NCBI GenBank assembly: GCA_050744325.1
Contig: JBOGHK010000221.1
Location: 62,001-126,000, forward strand
Reading direction: 5' to 3'
DNA: 64,000 nucleotides
Source of the DNA: DASXTK01 sp050744325
GTDB lineage: Bacteria; Actinomycetota; Acidimicrobiia; Acidimicrobiales; VFJN01
The notes beneath the pieces were generated by a model. The model saw only the letters and a program-made list of their open reading frames with translations, ran no database searches and was not told where the DNA came from. The position numbers and the translations under genes were made by a program. This document shows, piece after piece, positions 34,915-44,499 of the stretch. The stretch's first letter is position 1, and each line of letters begins with the position of its first letter.

Positions 34915-37497
34915 TCAGAGGAGGTCGAGTGAGCGGGCCGCCGCGACCGCCTCGACCCGGGATCCGGTGCCGAGCTTGCGGTTGATGTGCTTGAGGTGGG
35001 TCTTGAGGGTGTTGACGGACATGTGGAGCTCGGTGGCGACCTCCTTGTTCGACAGGGACGTCGGGAGGTAGCGCAGCACGATGCTCTCGCGAGCGCTGAG
35101 GGCGTCGACCAGCACCGCCGACAGCCGCGTCGGGCTCGGAGCATCGGCGATGGCGGCGAGCAGCCCGAAGACGTACGGGTCCTCCTGCTCGGCGGCGAGC
35201 CGCCGCATCAGATGCTGGACGTCGGGCAGATCGAACGCGTAGATCCGGACGAAGCGCTCCTGACGACCCAGGTCGACCGCGCGGCGCAGACACGCCATGG
35301 CCCGGTGCTCGTTCACCGTGACGTGGGCCCGGGCCTCGAGCATCTGCGCCATGATCCGTTCCTGTTGGGCCTGCGCGGTGGCGCCGAGCTCTGCGACCCG
35401 GCTCAGCGCTTGGCCGGGACGTCCCTGGGCGAGGGCAAGGCGGACGTCGAGAGCGGCGGTGTCGTGCCCGGAGGGAAGGCGCCGGCGAACCCACAGGCTG
35501 CGTTCGACGTCACCGGCGACCAGCCACAAGACGGCCTCGGTCACGTCCAGTCGCCGACGGATCACGGGACCTTCGACGACCGACCGCGCCTTGGTCAACA
35601 TCTGATGGGCGTCGCCCGGGCGGCCCTGCCCCAGGCGCATGCGCGCCAGCTCGGTCGCGCTCATGCTGACGGTGAACGGCCGCGACCAGGTCTCGCCCAG
35701 CTCGAGCGCCGTCACCAGATCTGCCTCGGCCTCGGGGATCTGGTTGCGTTCCCGCCGGACCGCGCCGCGCGCCACCAGGGCGAGGCTCCACAGCCACGGG
35801 GCATCGGCGCGGCGCGTCACCTCTGCGTACTCCAGAGCCCGGTCGAGCCGCCCCTGTCGGTAGTTGAGCCAGCCGCTGTAGGCCGCGCGCACCAGCGTGT
35901 GCTCCTCGGCCTCCGACGTGAGGTCGCGATGGCGCCGCGCCGCCTCGAAGTCGTCCATGCAGGTGTGCGCCGTCCCCAGCAGGTGGTGCACCCAGTCGAC
36001 AACCCACGGTGCCGGCTGGTCGAGCCGCTCGAGGATGGCCAAGGCGCGTTGGCACTCGTCGATCGCCCCCTCGGGGTGGCCGACCTGGAGGCGGGCGTGC
36101 CCCATGAGCATGGCCATGAGACCCTCCAGCAACGGCGCCTGCTTGCCGGTCAGCCGCCATCGGGCGCGTTCGAGCCACATCGTCGCCTCGTCGCGCAGCC
36201 CGGTCATTACGCAGAGGCGGCCGACGCTCATCATCAACTCGAGATTGTCGAGCAGCGCCTGGCTGGGCAGGGCCTTCAGCCAGCCGCGCACCATCCGCAG
36301 GCGGCCGGAGGCCGCGCAGCGCTCGCCGTGCGCCAGCACCAGCTCGATGGCGGCGACGTCGTCACCACTGGCCAGCAGGTGGTGGATGGCCTGGTCGATG
36401 TCGTCCTGACGTTCGTACCACCGGGCGGCGCCTCGATGGGCGGAGCGCTCACCTTCGGGGTCGAACACACGCAGCTGGTGGTGGAGGAACTCGCGGAACA
36501 GCCGTTGGTAGCGCAGGCGCGGGCCGTCGGCGTCGACCCGTTCGACGAACATGCCCGAACGCTCCAACCAGTCGATGATCGACGCGCTGTTGCTCCGACT
36601 ACGGACGGCGTCGCAGAGCGCGGCATCGAACGTGTCGAGCACCGAGGAGGTCAGCAGGAAGGTCTGGACCTCGGGGGTCTGGGCCTCGAGGACCTCCTTC
36701 AATAGCAGGTCGGCGACATAGCGGCTGCTTCCGGCGAACGATCGGACGAGGGCGCGCGGGTCTTGCTGGTGGCTGCTCGCCGAGCTGACCGCGAGCCTGA
36801 CCCCGCCGACCCAGCCCTCGGTCCGCTCGCGCAGGGCGTCGACGTCGTCGCGGCTCAGCCCGGGGCCGCCCAGGTGCTGCACATAGGCGTCGATCTCGTC
36901 TGTGTCGAAGGCCAGCTCTCCGGCCGGGATCGTCGCCAACATGCCCCGCGCCCGGAGGAGCCCGTTGCGAAAGGGCGGCTCGACGCGGCTGGCGAGGACC
37001 ACGCGCGGCGAGCTCGGCAGGTCGACGAGCAGGTGCCCGAGAACGTCGACGACGTCGGGGCTGGCGACCTGCTCGAGCTGATCGAGGATCAGCACCATCT
37101 CGGGCAGGGACGCCAGCTCAGCTTCGAGAATCGAGATGAACCGCTTCCGGTCTTCGTCGGTCGCGAGGTAGTCCGCAGCCATCGCGCCGATGCCGGTGTC
37201 GAATCCTCGCAAGGCCGTCATGACGCGCGACCAGAACCACGCTGGATCGTTGTCCAACGCATCGAGCGCGAGATAGGCGATGGTGTGCCTCGAATCAGCT
37301 GCGCTCCAGCCGAGAAGGAGGGTGGACTTCCCTGCGGCGGCCGGGGCGACGATGGTGACGACCTGGGCGTCGTCGACGGCCGCGTCCAGGAGGCGATGGA
37401 GGCGTGCGCGGGCGACATACGGCTCGGGCAGGGGAGGCAATTCGGGTACGAGCACGAGTGGATTCGTCTGAATTGGCTCGCCAGCAGCCAAGAGCAA
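34915..37497 (-). CDS. MalT/LAL-type LuxR-family regulator A
   Basis: An 860-residue regulator. N-terminal STAND ATPase with Walker A APAAAGKSTLL near residue 50 and Walker B-like MVLILDQLEQV; a long TPR-like helical region (about 350-780); C-terminal LuxR helix-turn-helix with LSARESIVLRYLPTSLSNKE and TLKTHLKHINRKLG. MalT-class proteins switch on transcription when ATP and an inducer bind the helical region; the inducer here is unknown. TTG starts at 37497 or two codons later are both possible, with a GGAGG just upstream. It is divergent from a second regulator of the same design, 36 bases away. Confidence 0.85.
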   Translation of the reverse strand: MLLAAGEPIQTNPLVLVPELPPLPEPYVARARLHRLLDAAVDDAQVVTIVAPAAAGKSTLLLGWSAADSRHTIAYLALDALDNDPAWFWSRVMTALRGFDTGIGAMAADYLATDEDRKRFISILEAELASLPEMVLILDQLEQVASPDVVDVLGHLLVDLPSSPRVVLASRVEPPFRNGLLRARGMLATIPAGELAFDTDEIDAYVQHLGGPGLSRDDVDALRERTEGWVGGVRLAVSSASSHQQDPRALVRSFAGSSRYVADLLLKEVLEAQTPEVQTFLLTSSVLDTFDAALCDAVRSRSNSASIIDWLERSGMFVERVDADGPRLRYQRLFREFLHHQLRVFDPEGERSAHRGAARWYERQDDIDQAIHHLLASGDDVAAIELVLAHGERCAASGRLRMVRGWLKALPSQALLDNLELMMSVGRLCVMTGLRDEATMWLERARWRLTGKQAPLLEGLMAMLMGHARLQVGHPEGAIDECQRALAILERLDQPAPWVVDWVHHLLGTAHTCMDDFEAARRHRDLTSEAEEHTLVRAAYSGWLNYRQGRLDRALEYAEVTRRADAPWLWSLALVARGAVRRERNQIPEAEADLVTALELGETWSRPFTVSMSATELARMRLGQGRPGDAHQMLTKARSVVEGPVIRRRLDVTEAVLWLVAGDVERSLWVRRRLPSGHDTAALDVRLALAQGRPGQALSRVAELGATAQAQQERIMAQMLEARAHVTVNEHRAMACLRRAVDLGRQERFVRIYAFDLPDVQHLMRRLAAEQEDPYVFGLLAAIADAPSPTRLSAVLVDALSARESIVLRYLPTSLSNKEVATELHMSVNTLKTHLKHINRKLGTGSRVEAVAAARSLDLL

Positions 37498-37533
37498 AGA
37501 CCTCCGCCGAATTTGCCTTCGTAGAGGCTATCG

Positions 37534-40161
37534 ATGCATCTCCGAAACTGTCGCGCTCGGTACGATCATCTGCCTGGATCGTTGAGTAGTGCGGGCCTTA
37601 GTCGAGGGATCCAAGCCTCCTTGGAAGCGGCGCATCTCCCACCCTGTTTGGGCCAGAGGCTCGATCCGGCCGTCGTGGTACCGCGCCACCGGTTGGTCGA
37701 GCAGCTGAGCGACGCCGTCGAGCGGCCGTTCACCGTGCTGGTGGCGCCTGCCGGCTATGGCAAGTCCGTCGCCGTCGAGCTCTTCGTCGACTCGACCCCG
37801 TTGCGGGCGGTCCGCGTGGCCTGCGACGATGACGACGACCGCGTCAGTGGGTGGCGCAAGGTGGTGGCCGCCTTGCGGGGGGCCGAGACCCAGCCCGGTG
37901 CCGCCGTCGGCGGGCCGGTGTCGGGCAAGGACGACCGCTCCCTCCTGTTGGCGCTGATGGAGGACGCGTCCCACATCGTCGAGCCCACGGTCGTCGTGGT
38001 CGACGACCTGCACCTGGTGCAGGATCGAGTGCTCTTCGGGCAGCTGGAGTTCCTCGTGAACCGGCTGGCCCCGCTCCTGCGGATCGTCGCCATGACCCGG
38101 CAACGACCGCCCTTGCCGCTGGGCCTGTGGCAGGCGAAGGGGCGGGCGACCGAGATCGGGCCGGACGACCTGCGCTTCCAGCCGGACGAAGCCGTCGCCC
38201 TGTTCGCCGCCCGGGGCAGCGACCTGACCCGGGAGGAGGTGGGTCTCCACAACCTCTGGGCGGAGGGATGGCCATTGGGGATGCAGGTCCTGGCAGCGAC
38301 CGGACAGCAGCCGCTCCCGGGACAGCCCTTCGACGACCGGACTACGAGATGCCTCGTCGACCACCTGTTCGCCGACCAACCGGCCGAGGTCCAGGAGTTC
38401 GTTTTGGCGACGTCGGTGCTCGGGCGCTTCACCGCGGACCTCTGCCGGGCGGTCACCGGACGCCGGGACGCTGGTCGGCTCCTACAAACGGTCGAACGGG
38501 CGAACCTGTTCATCACCACCCTCGACGATCCCGGGTGGTTCCGCTACCGGACGTTGTTCGCCGAGCTCATGCGTTGGGAGCTCGACCGGCGTAGTCCCGG
38601 CGTCGCGACCGAGCTGCATCGGCGCGCCGCGGCCTGGCACGAGGGGATCGGCGACGCTGGCGGAGCCGTCGGCCATCTCGCAACGGCGGGCCAGGTCGAA
38701 CGTGCCGTCGCTCTCGCCAACGACGACCGCTACCTGCCGTGGCGCGACCAGGCGTTTGTCTCGACGGGTTGGACGTCGGTGCTCTCGTCCGATTGGGCCG
38801 AGGACGACCCGGTGCGAATGATCAACTACGCGATGGTCCTCGGGCGCAGCGGCGGGCTCGAACAGGCCCGCCGCTGGATCGTCCGTGCCGAGGAGGCCCT
38901 GGCCAGCAGACCGGCCGACGACCCCGGCCACGCCGCGCTGGTGGCTGTCCGTGCCCTGTGGCACGGCGTCCACCTCGACGCCGAGCGCTGCATCGACGGT
39001 GCGGACGCGGCGCTGCCCAGCCTGGAGTCGGATCCCGGTCTCGACGTGCTCCGCCAACGTCTGCTCGTCGCCACCTTCAACTGCCGGCTGCTGCTCGACG
39101 AGGTCGACGCCGCCCAGCGCGACTGCGAGGCCCTCGGCCGGGTGCGGCCAACCGAGCTGGTCCACGATCTGACGGTCCCGGCGATGCGCGCCCGCGTGGA
39201 GCTCCGCCGAGGTCACCTGCGCCAGGCCGAAGCGCTTGGCCGTCGGGTGCTGCGGAGCGCCGAATGGATGGGCCTGCTGTCCCATCCCGCGGTCCGGGAC
39301 GCCTACCGGGCGGTCGGCGGGGTGCTCGCCGAGCGTGGTCGATCGGCCGAGGCCGAGACGCACATAGACAGCGCCGTCGAGTCGGCGACCTCGCACGGCT
39401 GGCTGGTCGTCGCGTCTGCCGTTCGACTCGACGCGATCGGGATGCGAGTCGCCCGGACCGGCCCGAGGGCCGCTGCGGCCGAGCTCGACGACCTGCGCCG
39501 ATCCCTCCAACCGGTGGGGAGGACCGACCTGCTGGCACAGGTCGACGCGATGGACGCCCGGCTGCGCATCGCGCTGGGTGATCTCGGTCAGGCCGACGAG
39601 CTGGTCGCCGCCGTCCCCGCCGGGATGGAGCGGACCATGCTGGCGGCTCGGCTGGCATTGGCCCGTGACGACGTGCCGCGCGCCGCGAACCTGGTCGCAA
39701 CGGCATCTCCTGTCTGGCTCCGCGACCGGATCGGCATCGAGCTGCTCGCTGCACGGGTCGCCGCGGCGGGTGGCGAGGTCGCCGAGCGGGACGCCCACCT
39801 CCTGACGGCGGTGCGGCTGGCCGAGCCCGAGGGGTACGTCGAGACCTTCCGTGGGGAGCCCGAGCTGCGCTGGAGGCTCCGCGAGCTGGTCGGGGGACAT
39901 CCGGATGTCGCGGCCGTGGGCGTCGCGGTCGACAGGCCGGCCACCGGGACGGCTCGCGTGGTACCGACCGACGAGCTCACCGAGCGCGAGGCGGCGGTGC
40001 TGCGCTACCTGCCCAGCTGGTCGACCAACCGCGAGATCGCGGCGAAGCTCGATATCTCGGCCAACACGATGAAGACCCACCTGCGATCGGTGTACCGCAA
40101 GCTCGGCGTGCGGTCGCGGTCCGACGCCGTCGCCGCCGCGCGTCGAGCTGGCCTGCTCTGA
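37534..40161 (+). CDS. MalT/LAL-type LuxR-family regulator B
   Basis: An 875-residue relative of its divergent neighbour. Walker A APAGYGKSVAV near residue 71, Walker B VVVVDDLHLV, winged/TPR helical middle, and a C-terminal LuxR domain with LTEREAAVLRYLPSWSTNRE and TMKTHLRSVYRKLG. The two DNA-binding domains are alike (ERE/ARE, VLRYLP, MKTHL/LKTHL), so they may share an operator in the 36-base gap. ATG at 37534. The 3' end is closed by a strong hairpin at 40178-40208. Target genes are unknown; the pair may regulate itself, or the adjacent small gene. Confidence 0.85.
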   Translation: MHLRNCRARYDHLPGSLSSAGLSRGIQASLEAAHLPPCLGQRLDPAVVVPRHRLVEQLSDAVERPFTVLVAPAGYGKSVAVELFVDSTPLRAVRVACDDDDDRVSGWRKVVAALRGAETQPGAAVGGPVSGKDDRSLLLALMEDASHIVEPTVVVVDDLHLVQDRVLFGQLEFLVNRLAPLLRIVAMTRQRPPLPLGLWQAKGRATEIGPDDLRFQPDEAVALFAARGSDLTREEVGLHNLWAEGWPLGMQVLAATGQQPLPGQPFDDRTTRCLVDHLFADQPAEVQEFVLATSVLGRFTADLCRAVTGRRDAGRLLQTVERANLFITTLDDPGWFRYRTLFAELMRWELDRRSPGVATELHRRAAAWHEGIGDAGGAVGHLATAGQVERAVALANDDRYLPWRDQAFVSTGWTSVLSSDWAEDDPVRMINYAMVLGRSGGLEQARRWIVRAEEALASRPADDPGHAALVAVRALWHGVHLDAERCIDGADAALPSLESDPGLDVLRQRLLVATFNCRLLLDEVDAAQRDCEALGRVRPTELVHDLTVPAMRARVELRRGHLRQAEALGRRVLRSAEWMGLLSHPAVRDAYRAVGGVLAERGRSAEAETHIDSAVESATSHGWLVVASAVRLDAIGMRVARTGPRAAAAELDDLRRSLQPVGRTDLLAQVDAMDARLRIALGDLGQADELVAAVPAGMERTMLAARLALARDDVPRAANLVATASPVWLRDRIGIELLAARVAAAGGEVAERDAHLLTAVRLAEPEGYVETFRGEPELRWRLRELVGGHPDVAAVGVAVDRPATGTARVVPTDELTEREAAVLRYLPSWSTNREIAAKLDISANTMKTHLRSVYRKLGVRSRSDAVAAARRAGLL

Positions 40162-40177
40162 TCGTCCCCCGGCGCGA

Positions 40178-40208
40178 GCAGTGGGCAGCCGCCGCGGCTG
40201 CCCACTGC
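40178..40208. terminator. Bidirectional terminator between convergent genes
   Basis: Perfect 13-bp inverted repeat: GCAGTGGGCAGCC (40178-40190) and GGCTGCCCACTGC (40196-40208), loop GCCGC. An outer CCCCC/GGGGG pair (about 40166-40170 and 40215-40220) can extend it. It lies between the stop of regulator B and the stop of the small gene at 40252. Confidence 0.75.
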
Positions 40209-40251
40209 ATGGCTGGGGGGAGGGTGTGTGTTGGTCGAGGGAACCGGGCCG

Positions 40252-40464
40252 CTAGTGGATGAGGCTGGTGTCGTCGAGGAGTGACTTGGCCCGGTGGATG
40301 AGCCTCCCGGCATCACCGACCCGGCTGGCGGCATCGCCGCTGACGTCGAGGAGGCTGACCCATGTGTGGCGGAGGTCGCGTTCGAGCATTCCCAGCCGCG
40401 TGGACAGGTCACTCGTCGCCCCCGCAGATTGGGGGGTCGTGGTTGCTGCCCTTCCTGCTCCCAT
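40252..40464 (-). CDS. Small protein of unknown function
   Basis: A 70-residue protein starting at the ATG at 40464, with a strong GGAGGT ribosome site 5 bases upstream. After a polar N-terminus (GAGRAATTTPQSAGATSD) it is predicted helical and amphipathic (LSTRLGMLERDLRHTWVSLL, SRVGDAGRLIHRAKSLL). No signal peptide, membrane segment or cysteine. I do not recognise it. It converges on regulator B, and its promoter region is shared with mtnA upstream. Good ribosome site and codon use support a real gene. Confidence 0.6.
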   Translation of the reverse strand: MGAGRAATTTPQSAGATSDLSTRLGMLERDLRHTWVSLLDVSGDAASRVGDAGRLIHRAKSLLDDTSLIH

Positions 40465-40620
40465 CACTACCTCCGCCTGTCGTGGTTGGTGACTCCACCA
40501 TCTACCGACGAAGGGTGAGATGACATCACTCCGTGTGGGTGAACGGTCGTGGGAGCGTGACCGGGTGGCCGAGCACACGCCGTCGATGGCGCCGGACCGC
40601 TCGCTGCCTACAGTGCCGTC

Positions 40621-41643
40621 ATGGCGGCCAGCACGAGGACCATCGACTGGGATGGCAGCGCGGTCGTGCTCGTCGACCAGACCGCGCTGCCTCACCGGCT
40701 GACCTACCAGCGCGTGACCGAGGTCGACGAGCTCGTCGATGCGATCGGGCGGCTGGCGGTGCGAGGTGCACCGGCGTTGGGCGCCGCGGGTGCGCTGGGT
40801 GTGGTGCTCGCCGTCCGCCAGGCCCGGCGCGACAGCTGGACGCCCGCCGAGCTCGAGGCCGCCGTCGAGCGACTGCGCCGGGCGCGGCCGACGGCGGTCA
40901 ACCTTGCGTGGGGGGTCGACCAGGCCGTCGCCCATCTAGCGGAAGGCCCCGACGCCGTGACGGCGGCTGCCCAACAGGTCCTGGAGCAGGACGTCGCCGT
41001 GAACCGAGCCATGGGGGAGCGCGGCGCCGACCTGCTGGTGCGACTCTGCCCGGACGTCGGACGGCTGCGACTGCACACCCATTGCAACACCGGCAGCCTC
41101 GCCTGCGTCGAGTGGGGCACCGCGCTAGGCGTGGTGCGGTCGCTGCACCAGCGAGGGGCGGTCGCGCTCGTCTACGCCGACGAGACGCGGCCGCTGCTCC
41201 AGGGGTCCCGGCTGACCGCATGGGAGCTGGCGAACCTGGGCATCGACTATCGACTGGTGGTCGACAGCGCCGCGCCGTCGCTGATCGCCCGGGGCGAGGT
41301 CGACGCCGTCGTCGTGGGTGCCGACCGCGTGGCCGCCAACGGCGACGTGGCGAACAAGGTCGGCACCTATCCGTTGGCGCTGGCCGCGGCCCGCGCCCGG
41401 GTCCCCTTCGTGGTGGCGGCACCCGAGTCGACGGTCGACCCCGCGACGCCGGACGGTTCGGGCATCGAGATCGAGGACCGTGGCGACGACGAGGTCGTCC
41501 TCGCCCCCGACGGCCGGTGGATCGCACCCGAGGGTGCTCGGGCGGTGAACCCGGCGTTCGACGTGACGCCCGCCGACCTCGTCACGGCGCTGGTGACCGA
41601 GCGCCGAGTGGTCCGACCCGCGGCCGGCGAGCGCCCGGTCTGA
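40621..41643 (+). CDS. mtnA: Methylthioribose-1-phosphate isomerase
   Basis: Isomerises 5-methylthioribose 1-phosphate to the ribulose form in methionine salvage. The 340-residue product has RLAVRGAPALGAAGALG (substrate site), the catalytic cysteine in THCNTGSLA, and the catalytic aspartate with its partner in VGADRVAANGDVANKVGTY. The eIF2B-like fold is complete. Because eIF2B-like ribose isomerases share the fold, a ribose-1,5-bisphosphate isomerase role is possible but less likely given the motifs. ATG at 40621. No other salvage gene is adjacent; metK lies 8 kb upstream. Confidence 0.93.
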   Translation: MAASTRTIDWDGSAVVLVDQTALPHRLTYQRVTEVDELVDAIGRLAVRGAPALGAAGALGVVLAVRQARRDSWTPAELEAAVERLRRARPTAVNLAWGVDQAVAHLAEGPDAVTAAAQQVLEQDVAVNRAMGERGADLLVRLCPDVGRLRLHTHCNTGSLACVEWGTALGVVRSLHQRGAVALVYADETRPLLQGSRLTAWELANLGIDYRLVVDSAAPSLIARGEVDAVVVGADRVAANGDVANKVGTYPLALAAARARVPFVVAAPESTVDPATPDGSGIEIEDRGDDEVVLAPDGRWIAPEGARAVNPAFDVTPADLVTALVTERRVVRPAAGERPV

Positions 41644-41655
41644 CCGCGACGGTCA
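41641..41655. terminator. Short hairpin between convergent mtnA and acetyltransferase genes
   Basis: TGACCG (41641-41646), loop CGA, CGGTCA (41650-41655), including the mtnA stop. Only 6 bp, no T-run; it lies in the 15-base gap between converging genes. Confidence 0.35.
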
Positions 41656-41658
41656 CCA

Positions 41659-42900
41659 TCAGAAGGTCATGGCGCACCAGGGGGCAGGCGCGGTCGTGAA
41701 CATGGCCGATGCCCGGGCGAGCGCGCCGGCCCTGGCCTCGTCCACCCAGCCTGCGGCGGCGAGACGACCCCAGGACTGCCCTCCGAGGTAGGCGGCCCCC
41801 AGCGCCTTCGCGGGGACCACCAGATCGGGCGCCTCGGCCGTCGGTGCGCAGGTGGCGCCATCCGGCCCGCCGTCGAGCGCGAACCGGCCGCGTGCGAACC
41901 CGATCGGATCGTCGACCTCGAGCACCAGGCGTCCAGCGGTGCCGTAGCGGCGCGACGCCAGGGCCGCGGGGACGTCGAGCACCCGGGCCCAGATGTGGTC
42001 CGAGCGGTCGACCAGAGTGGCTCGCCGCCCGTCGTGCAGCAGCAGCGGCAGCGGATCGTCGATCGGCCGCAACCCCAAGCGCACCGCCGCAACCCAATCG
42101 ACCGCGGCGAGGAACCGCACCAGCTCTCGGTACGCCTCGTCGTCGGTCGCCACCAGGAGCTCGACGGTCAGCTCGCCGTGCGGGCGGTTGTTCACCCAAT
42201 GGTCGTTGACCGAGTACATCGCCGTGCCCTGCACGCGGCCCTCACGGTCGCGCCACAGCACCTTGTGGGCGTTGTTGCGCCGCTCCTGGTCGTCGCCCGG
42301 CATCCACCGGCTGATTCCGAGGACGACGTTCCAGTACTCGGATTCGTAGACGATGTGGCCGGGCACCCCGACGCGTGCCCGGTCATAGAGTGCCAACGTC
42401 TCGGCGTGGAAGGTCCCGTTGTCGATCAGCTCGACCGTCCCGATCGGAGCGTCGACCCAACCATCGGGGCCCGGAGCGTCCAGGTGGATGCCGACGGCCT
42501 CGGTCGCCGGGCCGTAGCCGAAGCGGCCGTAGATCGGGTACTCGGCAGCGACCAGCACGGCGACCGGTTCGCCACGCTCGGCGACCTCGGCCAGCTGCGC
42601 ATGCATCAGGCGGTTCAGATGGCCCTGGCGGCGATGCGTCGGCAGCACCCCCACAGTGCTGACGCCGGCGGCTGCGACGACTCCACCCGGGACCGTCAGC
42701 TCGGAGGCGAACGCCCGGGCCGATCCACACTGCCTGCCAGCAGCGTCGAATGCGGCAAGGCAGCGATCGAGGTTCCAAGCCTTGCGTCGGGACTCGACCT
42801 GTTCCGCGGTCGGCGGGTCGCCCTGCAGGGCGACGCGGGCGATGGCCACGAAGTCGGCCAACTCGTCGTCGTGGATGGGGCGAACGGTGGGCTCGGTCAC
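41659..42900 (-). CDS. Eis-like GNAT N-acetyltransferase
   Basis: A 413-residue protein of the Eis architecture: two GNAT-like domains followed by an SCP2-like C-terminal domain. The acetyl-CoA loop is THRRQGHLNRLM (residues about 80-90), after GVVAAAGVSTVGVLP; PIYGRFGYGPATEAVGI is typical of Eis; and the chain ends in a free carboxylate (CAMTF) that in Eis acts in catalysis. Mycobacterial Eis acetylates aminoglycosides and other amines; here the substrate is unknown. I chose the GTG at 42900 (VTEPTVRPIHDDEL) as the fold start. It is divergent from def and converges on mtnA. Confidence 0.9.
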   Translation of the reverse strand: MTEPTVRPIHDDELADFVAIARVALQGDPPTAEQVESRRKAWNLDRCLAAFDAAGRQCGSARAFASELTVPGGVVAAAGVSTVGVLPTHRRQGHLNRLMHAQLAEVAERGEPVAVLVAAEYPIYGRFGYGPATEAVGIHLDAPGPDGWVDAPIGTVELIDNGTFHAETLALYDRARVGVPGHIVYESEYWNVVLGISRWMPGDDQERRNNAHKVLWRDREGRVQGTAMYSVNDHWVNNRPHGELTVELLVATDDEAYRELVRFLAAVDWVAAVRLGLRPIDDPLPLLLHDGRRATLVDRSDHIWARVLDVPAALASRRYGTAGRLVLEVDDPIGFARGRFALDGGPDGATCAPTAEAPDLVVPAKALGAAYLGGQSWGRLAAAGWVDEARAGALARASAMFTTAPAPWCAMTF

Positions 42901-43006
42901 CGAGAGAACGCTAAACGGCCATTCGGAGCTTGCGTTACCTATTTCCTTCGGTCGCCGACGCCGGGACGTCCGCCCGGCGGTACGACGGCCGGTAACCTGG
43001 GTCGCC

Positions 43007-43582
43007 ATGGCGACGCACTCCATCCGCCTCGTCGGCGACCCGGTCTTGCGCCAGCGAGCGGCTGAGGTGACCGACATCGACGACAAGCTGGTCCGGTTGG
43101 CCGACGAGATGCTGACGACGATGTACGACGCGCCGGGCCTGGGGCTCGCAGCGCCCCAGATCGGCGTGCGCAGGCGGCTGTTCGTGTACGACGTGGGTGA
43201 AGGGCCCAAGGTGGTGCTCAACCCCACGATCGACGAGGGCGACGGCGAGTGGGCCTACGACGAGGGTTGCCTGTCGGTGCCCGGGCTGTCCTGGGAGATC
43301 ATCCGGCCCAAGCAGGTCCACCTCACCGGCGTCGACCTCGACGGCAACGAGATCTCGGTCGAAGCCGACGAGCTGGTGGCTCGCTGCTTCCAGCACGAGC
43401 TCGACCACCTCGACGGTGTGCTGCTTCTCGAGCGCCTCGACCCCGACGTGCGCAAGCAGGCACTCAGGACGATCCGCGAGCGCGGCATCGGCGTCGACGC
43501 CAGCGGCCCGTCCGGGGGCACCGGGGGAGGCCTTCCGGGGTTGAGCCGGCCGGAAGCACGTCGCGGTCTCTCGCTGCCCTGA
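43007..43582 (+). CDS. def: Peptide deformylase
   Basis: Removes the formyl group from nascent proteins. The 191-residue product has the three family motifs: GLGLAAPQIG (residues about 43-52), EGCLSVPG with the metal cysteine, and QHELDHLDG with the metal histidines and catalytic glutamate. A glycine-rich C-terminal tail (SGPSGGTGGGLPG) goes beyond the usual end. The ATG at 43007 lies 13 bases after a TAACCT -10-like box (42993-42998), so a short leader is likely. fmt follows after 35 bases, coupling formylation and deformylation. Confidence 0.97.
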   Translation: MATHSIRLVGDPVLRQRAAEVTDIDDKLVRLADEMLTTMYDAPGLGLAAPQIGVRRRLFVYDVGEGPKVVLNPTIDEGDGEWAYDEGCLSVPGLSWEIIRPKQVHLTGVDLDGNEISVEADELVARCFQHELDHLDGVLLLERLDPDVRKQALRTIRERGIGVDASGPSGGTGGGLPGLSRPEARRGLSLP

Positions 43583-43617
43583 ACCTCGTCACGCCACACC
43601 TTCGCGCCCACTCCGTC

Positions 43618-44499
43618 ATGGACCTCCCACCACCGCCATCCCAGCCGCGGCGGCTGGTGTACCTCGGCACGCCGGACTTCGCGGTCCGGCCGCTGCGGGC
43701 ACTGGTCGACGCAGGCTTCGAGGTCGCGTTGGTGGTGTCGCGGGCTGACACGCGGCGGGGCCGCGGGAGTGCCGTGCAACCGTCGCCGGTGAAGGCGGCC
43801 GCACTCGACCTCGGCCTGCCGGTCGCCGACCGGGTGGACGACGTGCTCGACGTCGACCCCGACCTCGGCGTCGTCGTCGCCTTCGGTCGATTGATCAAGC
43901 CTCACGTGCTGACCGAGCTGCCAATGGTCAACCTGCACTTCTCGCTGCTGCCGCGCTGGCGGGGAGCGGCGCCCGTCGAGCGGGCCATCCTGGCGGGTGA
44001 CGAGCGCACCGGAGTCGACCTGATGGTCGTCGAGGAGGGCCTGGACACCGGCGGGATCTACGACCGGCACGAGGTCGCGATCGGCCCGGACGAGACGGCG
44101 GACGAGCTGCGTGCTCGGCTGACCCAGGCCGGGACGGGGCTGGTGGTCGACAACCTGTCCCGAGGCATAGGCCCACCGCGTGCCCAGGAGGGAGAAGCGA
44201 CCTACGCCCACAAGATCGACCCTTCCGAGCTGCGCATCGACTGGTCGCGGCCGGCTGTCGACATCCACCGGCTGGTGCGCATCGGCGGGGCGTGGACGAC
44301 CTTCCGCGGCAAGCGCCTCAAGGTTTGGCGTACCGCGCTGGCCGCAAGTTCGGCGCCGTCCGGGGTCGAGGTCCCGACCGGCGAGGGGTCGATCCAGCTG
44401 GTCGAGGTCCAGCCGGAGGGACGGGCGCGGATGGCCGCCGCTGCCTGGGCGAACGGAGCACGCTGGGACGGCAGCGAGCCGTTGGGCGGCGGGCGGTGA
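43618..44499 (+). CDS. fmt: Methionyl-tRNA formyltransferase
   Basis: Formylates initiator Met-tRNA with 10-formyl-THF. The 293-residue product begins RRLVYLGTPDFAVRPLRALV, has the folate-binding signature NLHFSLLPRWRGAAPVERAI and the catalytic aspartate in EEGLDTGGIYD. The C-terminal OB-like domain (AHKIDPSELRIDW, RLVRIGGAWTTFRGKRLKV) is present. ATG at 43618. The stop overlaps the rsmB GTG start (GTGA). Standard def-fmt-rsmB operon. Confidence 0.96.
   Translation: MDLPPPPSQPRRLVYLGTPDFAVRPLRALVDAGFEVALVVSRADTRRGRGSAVQPSPVKAAALDLGLPVADRVDDVLDVDPDLGVVVAFGRLIKPHVLTELPMVNLHFSLLPRWRGAAPVERAILAGDERTGVDLMVVEEGLDTGGIYDRHEVAIGPDETADELRARLTQAGTGLVVDNLSRGIGPPRAQEGEATYAHKIDPSELRIDWSRPAVDIHRLVRIGGAWTTFRGKRLKVWRTALAASSAPSGVEVPTGEGSIQLVEVQPEGRARMAAAAWANGARWDGSEPLGGGR

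Noticed and set aside
37536..37541. ATGCAT near the regulator B start, considered as an ARG box
   Set aside because: A single half-site-like palindrome without the TGCAT-N4-ATGCA spacing, and inside coding sequence.
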